Made by a program: the position numbers and the translations under genes
NCBI GenBank assembly: GCA_013288145.1
Contig: JABDCJ010000041.1
Location: 1-24,160, forward strand
Direction of reading: 5' to 3'
DNA from: Nitrososphaerota archaeon
Lineage (GTDB): Archaea; Thermoproteota; Nitrososphaeria; Nitrososphaerales; CADDZS01
Length of the DNA stretch: 24,160 nt
Shown here: in pieces, positions 23,234 through 24,160 of the stretch
Layout of the letters: each line of letters starts with the position of its first letter
Position numbering within the stretch: the stretch's first letter is position 1
The notes under the pieces: model-generated
What the model saw: the letters and a program-made list of their open reading frames with translations, nothing else
Databases searched by the model: none
Told to the model about the DNA's origin: nothing

Positions 23234-23404
23234 TCTCCACCAAATGCAGGGGGCAAAAATGAAAGTAGTCGGATTAGAAATTCGGGTTAAGGATTCGCGT
23301 ACCTGCTCAGAGCGATGACTTATGCTTCAATAGTTCATCCATGAATCAAGGAGGAGTTGAAAAAATGTGCATCCCTTTGCATCGATCCGAAAACTGCACA
23401 ATAA
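23234..23404. other. Intergenic, nothing recognised
   Basis: Between the zinc-ribbon gene and the repeat there is no supported gene. An ATG at 23341 opens a frame through the repeat (23341-23559), judged non-coding because the shared part shifts frame between copies. Confidence 0.35.
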
Positions 23405-23545
23405 ATCGATGCAAGAAATATTGTACAATACAAGCTAGCTTGTATAATACAAATAGTTCAACTGAGGGCTCTCAATGGAATCCATCAAATTACGTTTTCA
23501 CGCACGCGCGTGGGGTCGCGCTAGGGGGGTCGGTTTTAAAGCAAT
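23405..23545 (+). repeat. Interspersed repeat, copy B
   Basis: Inverted with respect to copy A (11442-11580). The left part is an imperfect palindrome of about 32 bp centred on the perfect ACAAGCTAGCTTGT; then follow GAGGGCTCTCAATGGAA, TTTTCACGCACGCGCGTGGGG and GCGCTAGGGGGGTCGG. No target-site duplication was identified by eye. Confidence 0.8.
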
Positions 23546-23949
23546 TATTTGAATATTAGTTAGTATCGACTGATTACCGGCATCCAACAATTGCTTTAGA
23601 GCATTTTGAGGGTGAAGCTTGAGGACATTGTACGTTCTTGATGAAACGACTTCAAACAAGATCAAAGACTGTAAAGACATACCTCCCAATTTGTCTCGAA
23701 CTCTCTCTGCCAGATTTTCAAGGACCAGTTAGCAACGACTTAGTCGAACCACTATTGAGAAACTTGATCTTTGGACCCCGGATATTCAATCATAGGAGCA
23801 AATCTGGAAATCTGCGAAAAATTTCTAGAAGATCTTTCGACTGCCATGGGAAGGACGTTTTTGGAAGTTGTCAGTTTGAAAACATAAGACAAACGGAGTC
23901 GATGGATCACATTTCCCATCCACTTTACCAGCGTCAGCTTTCTAGAAAA
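23546..23949. other. Intergenic, no supported gene
   Basis: A 107-codon plus frame (23638-23961) is Arg/Ser-rich without recognisable domain and overlaps the end of the methyltransferase; I judge it non-coding. Confidence 0.35.
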
Positions 23950-24160
23950 TTAGGTCGATAGCTTCGTGATTGAGGAAAGCCATGCATTTCCTCCGTTCTG
24001 ATGAATGTTTGTCTCGATCCGAGCTTCATGAATGTAGTTTATTTCCCATCCGTCTGCAAAGGTCTCGTGGATCTCTTTTTTCGAAACTCGTCTCGGTCCG
24101 CCCCAGGAAGGCGGTTCGAGATCACTGAAGCAAAGCATAAAGTACTTTCCACCTGGTTGC
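23950..24160 (-). CDS. Class I SAM-dependent methyltransferase, C-terminal part
   Basis: The frame is open to the right edge, so the N-terminal part, including the SAM-binding glycine motif, lies outside. The visible 69 residues begin QPGGKYFMLCFSD, the strand-5 region of class I methyltransferases, and continue with EPPSWGGPRRVSKKEIHETF, ADGWEINYIHEARIET and NAWLSSITKLS. The GPRRVS-x-x-E-I block and the C-terminal AWL-x-x-I match small thiopurine-type or generic methyltransferases. The internal ATG at 24138 is not the true start. The substrate is not determinable. Confidence 0.88.
   Translation of the reverse strand, partial: QPGGKYFMLCFSDLEPPSWGGPRRVSKKEIHETFADGWEINYIHEARIETNIHQNGGNAWLSSITKLST

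Noticed and set aside
23341..23559. Protein gene through repeat copy B (and 11442-11627 minus in copy A)
   Set aside because: A one-base indel changes the frame before the shared part, ATG positions do not correspond, and the third copy has further indels; a DNA repeat explains the similarity better.
23638..23961. 107-codon plus-strand ORF
   Set aside because: Arg/Ser-rich, no domain, overlaps the methyltransferase end on the other strand.

Overview
The window looks like a chromosomal segment of an archaeon, most likely a TACK lineage and probably a terrestrial Nitrososphaeria/Thaumarchaeota relative. The reasons are: AT-rich TATA-like boxes about 25 bp ahead of short or absent 5' leaders; frequent TTG and GTG start codons; a protein with a DUF5679-type zinc ribbon; Thr/Ser-rich envelope proteins with a single membrane anchor; and a secreted jelly-roll-like protein ending in GGDVYSG, which from memory resembles families common in Nitrososphaerales. 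No rRNA or tRNA was recognised, so the placement is an inference from gene content.

Layout. 1-2222: a partial small ferredoxin-like (muconolactone isomerase/YCII-like) protein, a RidA-family protein, and on the minus strand a proline-iminopeptidase-like hydrolase and a PPOX-type flavin protein. 2223-2558: a gene-free stretch with a strong multi-stem structure that could be a small RNA. 2559-3869: a secreted Asp-box (BNR) beta-propeller. 3870-10512: an efflux-rich block with three separate MFS transporters, a secreted spherulin-4/GH135-like protein, and long gaps. 10814-13052: a PadR regulator, a short repeat element, a cupin and a CBS-pair protein. 13464-15514: two secreted or anchored envelope proteins. 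16110-17893: a YCII-like protein with a clear hairpin/T-tract terminator, then a V4R-like protein interrupted by a zinc ribbon. 18479-22693: a YkoE-like membrane protein, a Thr-rich anchored protein, a membrane-anchored GT2 glycosyltransferase and a GHMP sugar kinase. 23057-24160: a 58-residue zinc-ribbon gene, a second copy of the repeat, and the C-terminus of a SAM methyltransferase.

The genes are mostly single transcription units with their own promoters; there is no long operon. The common themes are the cell surface (secreted propeller, GH135-like enzyme, Thr-rich proteins, GT2 plus sugar kinase), small-molecule export (three MFS proteins, one downstream of PadR) and small metabolic or detoxifying enzymes.

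I see no mobile-element transposase, phage genes, CRISPR array or recognisable defence system. The least explained items are the roughly 135 bp repeat present in inverted orientation at 11442-11580 and 23405-23545 with a decayed third copy at 11316-11387, the structured region at 2358-2466, and the V4R/zinc-ribbon protein.
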